Origin: Coenobita brevimanus
Taxonomy: Eukaryota > Arthropoda > Malacostraca > Decapoda > Coenobitidae
Assembly (NCBI GenBank): GCA_032717465.1
Contig: CM064690.1
Location: 9,132,093-9,196,092 of the forward strand
Direction: 5' to 3'
Length of the DNA: 64,000 nucleotides
In this document: in pieces, positions 62,351 through 64,000 of the stretch
Layout of the letters: the number at the start of each line of letters is the position of its first letter
How positions within the stretch are numbered: the stretch's first letter is position 1
Notes under the pieces: generated by a model
What the model saw: only the letters and a program-made list of their open reading frames with translations
Databases searched by the model: none
What the model was told of the DNA's origin: nothing
Made by a program: the position numbers and the translations under genes

Positions 62351-63415
62351 AGAATTCTGGGAACTCTCAAGAGTGGACACTAGACCAATTGACTGAATAT
62401 TTAAAGACTCCTTTTTGTTCACATCACGCTGTCCCCTGAAACATTTCTCCGTAGTATGACCAAGCTTACTACAATAAGTACATTTACTCTTCCGAAATCT
62501 AGAGGTGAAGCTGGTATTTACTTCCTGAGAAACATCATCTTTATTCTCATTCCTGTTACCTGTACTCTGAGTAGAGGCAACGTACTTACTCTCAGCTTTC
62601 CTTTTTTCTCTAGAATATCTCTTGTGAGTGAGAACATATTCATCAGCTAAAACTGCAGCATCAGACAAATTATCTATTCTTCTCTCATCAAGATATAGGC
62701 TTAAATCTTTACTAATACACCTTTTGAAGTCCTCCAGCAAAATCATCTGCTTAAATTTGTCAAAATCAGAATCCACATTCTTAGAATTTAACCACTGCTC
62801 TAACAGATCTTCTTTGATTTTTGCATACTCAACATGGGATTGGTTATCTTGCTTGTAAGTTGTCCTAAATTTTACTCTATAGGCTTTAGGAACAAGCTCA
62901 TAGGCCTTAAGAATCAAGCTCTTAACTACATCATAATTATCACATTGATCCTGAGGCAAAGATGCATAAGTTACTTGAGCTTTACCGGTGAGAAGTTTGA
63001 AGGAGTACTGGCCAATAATTTTTGGGCCAATTAAAACCTGTAGCTACCCTCTCAAACAACTGAAAATACTTCGTTAAATCAGATTCATTAAGAGGAGGGA
63101 CAAGTTTAACATTTTTAGCCACATCGAAATCATCAGAGCTAGATGATCCAGTTCCACCTTGTTTCATGCGATACTCATGGTCTGCCTGAATCCTGGCAAG
63201 TTCAATTTGTGCCTGAGCCTGTACCTGTGCCTCTTGAATACGAGCATTTGCCTGAAATTCAGCCTCCTGAATACGAGCCTGAGACTCTGCCTCCTTAGCC
63301 TGAGACTCCGCCTCCTTAGCCTGAGACTCAGCCTCCTTAGCACGTGCTTGAAATTCAGCCTCCTTAACACGAGCCTCCTGCAGGGCTAGCTGTAACTTAG
63401 CTAATTCAATCTGCG
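62351..63415 (-). pseudogene. Gypsy gag, truncated at its N terminus and frameshifted
   Basis: From the LINE junction the frame starts in a coiled-coil of EAESQAK-like heptads, then the capsid-like region (LFERVATGFNWPKNYWPVLL near 63050). One extra base near 63010 shifts the frame. It continues as YASLPQDQCDNYDVVKSLIL, then AAVLADEYVLTHKRYSREKR and a CCHC zinc knuckle (CTYCSKLGHTTEKC near 62470), which binds RNA in such proteins. It runs into the piggyBac end at 62350, where a stop appears only because of the insertion. The true start lies beyond the LINE. Confidence 0.85.
63275..63350 (-). repeat. 21-bp minisatellite coding for gag heptads
   Basis: Three near-perfect 21-bp units (GCCTGAGACTCNGCCTCCTTA on the plus strand) encode repeats of the heptad KEAESQA, so the coiled-coil length may vary between copies. 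Confidence 0.8.
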
Positions 63416-64000
63416 TTTTTTTTTTTTTATGCGAGGAAGAAGGAACCAAAGGCCATGAGCCCGCAGTAACAGTTCCCTCCAAGAGAAAAACAAAATACAA
63501 TATAGAGCCAAATTCAAGATCCGATCATTTTGAGATGCCTGGACACACTGCGTTTGAAAGACTGGAGATCATAGGCAGCAGGAAATACAGACAGAGGGAG
63601 ACAGTTCCAGAGTTGACCTGTTGCATAAATGAAAGACTGGGAGTAACGGTTAATTCTTGCATTAGAGAGTTGGACAGAAAAAAGATGAGAGTCTGCTGCC
63701 AGACGGGTGCTACGCGCCCGTCGTAGAGGTGGAGGAATGCAAGCAGACAGTTCAGAGGAGCAGTGACCATTAAAGTAGCGATAGAAAAGAGATAAAGATG
63801 CAACAGTGCGGCGAAGAGACAGAGGTTGAAGGGAGTCAGTAAGAGGAGGAGAGTTAATGAGACAAAAAGCCTTTGACTCCACCCTATTGAGAAGAGCTGT
63901 ATGAGGGGAGCCTCCCCACACATGAGAGTTGTACTCCACACAGGGGCGGATAAAACCCCTGTATAGAGTCAACAATTGCGCAGGGGTAAAGAAAGAGCGG
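63416..64000 (-). mobile_element. jockey-like LINE, 3' end (copy E)
   Basis: The poly-A tail appears as T13 at 63416-63428. The rest closely matches 14380-14960 of copy C. The frame 63975-63514 reads GFIRPCVEYNSHVWGGSPHT, then RRARSTRLAADSHLFSVQLS and ATGQLWNCLPLSVFPAAYDL, the region after the RT. The element runs off the right edge. It is inserted in, or joined to, the Gypsy gag. Confidence 0.9.

Larger units (their letters stand above)
53847..63415 (-). mobile_element. Ty3/Gypsy LTR retrotransposon with Gmr1-like domain order
   Basis: This minus-strand element contains gag (63415-62351), pol (58090-54692), a polypurine tract and the 3' LTR (54632-53847). It is interrupted by a piggyBac transposon (58091-62350). 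Its 5' LTR and the start of gag are cut off by a LINE at 63416. Pol runs protease, integrase, RT, RNase H, the reverse of the usual Gypsy order, which puts integrase last. That order is known for the Gmr1 group of Ty3/Gypsy elements. Single-base frameshifts in gag and RNase H make this copy inactive. Confidence 0.9.

Noticed and set aside
63164..63370. CRISPR-like regular direct repeats
   Set aside because: The 21-bp units have no unique spacers and encode heptads of a gag protein.

Overview
This window is animal nuclear DNA, most likely from an arthropod and probably a decapod crustacean. That guess rests on very long TA, GA and GT microsatellites, many jockey-like and RTE-like LINE fragments, piggyBac elements, tRNA-derived SINEs and a Gypsy element with a Copia-like pol order. 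No bacterial-type operon, rRNA gene, tRNA gene or CRISPR array is visible. It is almost wholly made of nested and partly decayed repeats.

Left part (1-9 kb). A jockey-like LINE endonuclease runs off the left edge on the minus strand. Next to it is the only host gene I can support. It lies on the minus strand, and six short exons (7284-7209, 6943-6850, 5657-5541, 2523-2435, 2002-1858, 1537-1422) have matching splice phases and end in a stop. Its introns hold a decayed piggyBac element (2677-5469), a MITE-like inverted repeat and a SINE tail.

Middle part (9-44 kb). Two more jockey-like LINE copies lie at 10.05-12.24 (+) and 14.38-16.74 kb (-). RTE-like LINE fragments, whose 3' ends carry ATAG repeats, lie at 20.1, 32.2, 35.4 and 52.3 kb. 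Large minisatellites sit at 18.7-19.45 and 23.6-24.9 kb. There is a foldback element at 30.88-31.80 kb with arms over 400 bp. A composite repeat occurs twice (27.9-29.4 and 31.8-35.3 kb), each copy broken by different insertions. A purine-rich tract covers 37-39.3 kb, and the microsatellites reach 200 bp or more.

Right part (44-64 kb). A full-length but decayed jockey-like LINE (44.9-51.2 kb) is split by three insertions: a deleted piggyBac element at TTAA, an inverted-repeat element filled with C-rich DNA, and a SINE. A fourth piggyBac relic follows. From 53.85 to 63.4 kb lies a minus-strand Ty3/Gypsy retrotransposon whose pol runs protease, integrase, reverse transcriptase, RNase H. It is interrupted between gag and pol by a 4.25-kb piggyBac element and cut off at its gag end by another jockey-like LINE that leaves the window.

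The insertions can be ordered in time. Gypsy came before both its piggyBac and the LINE at 63.4 kb. The LINE at 45 kb came before its piggyBac, inverted-repeat element and SINE. The composite repeat at 31.8 kb came before its RTE-like LINE and SINE. Every transposon protein seen here carries at least one frameshift, stop, deletion or truncation, except the endonuclease frame at the left edge, which is open as far as it can be read.
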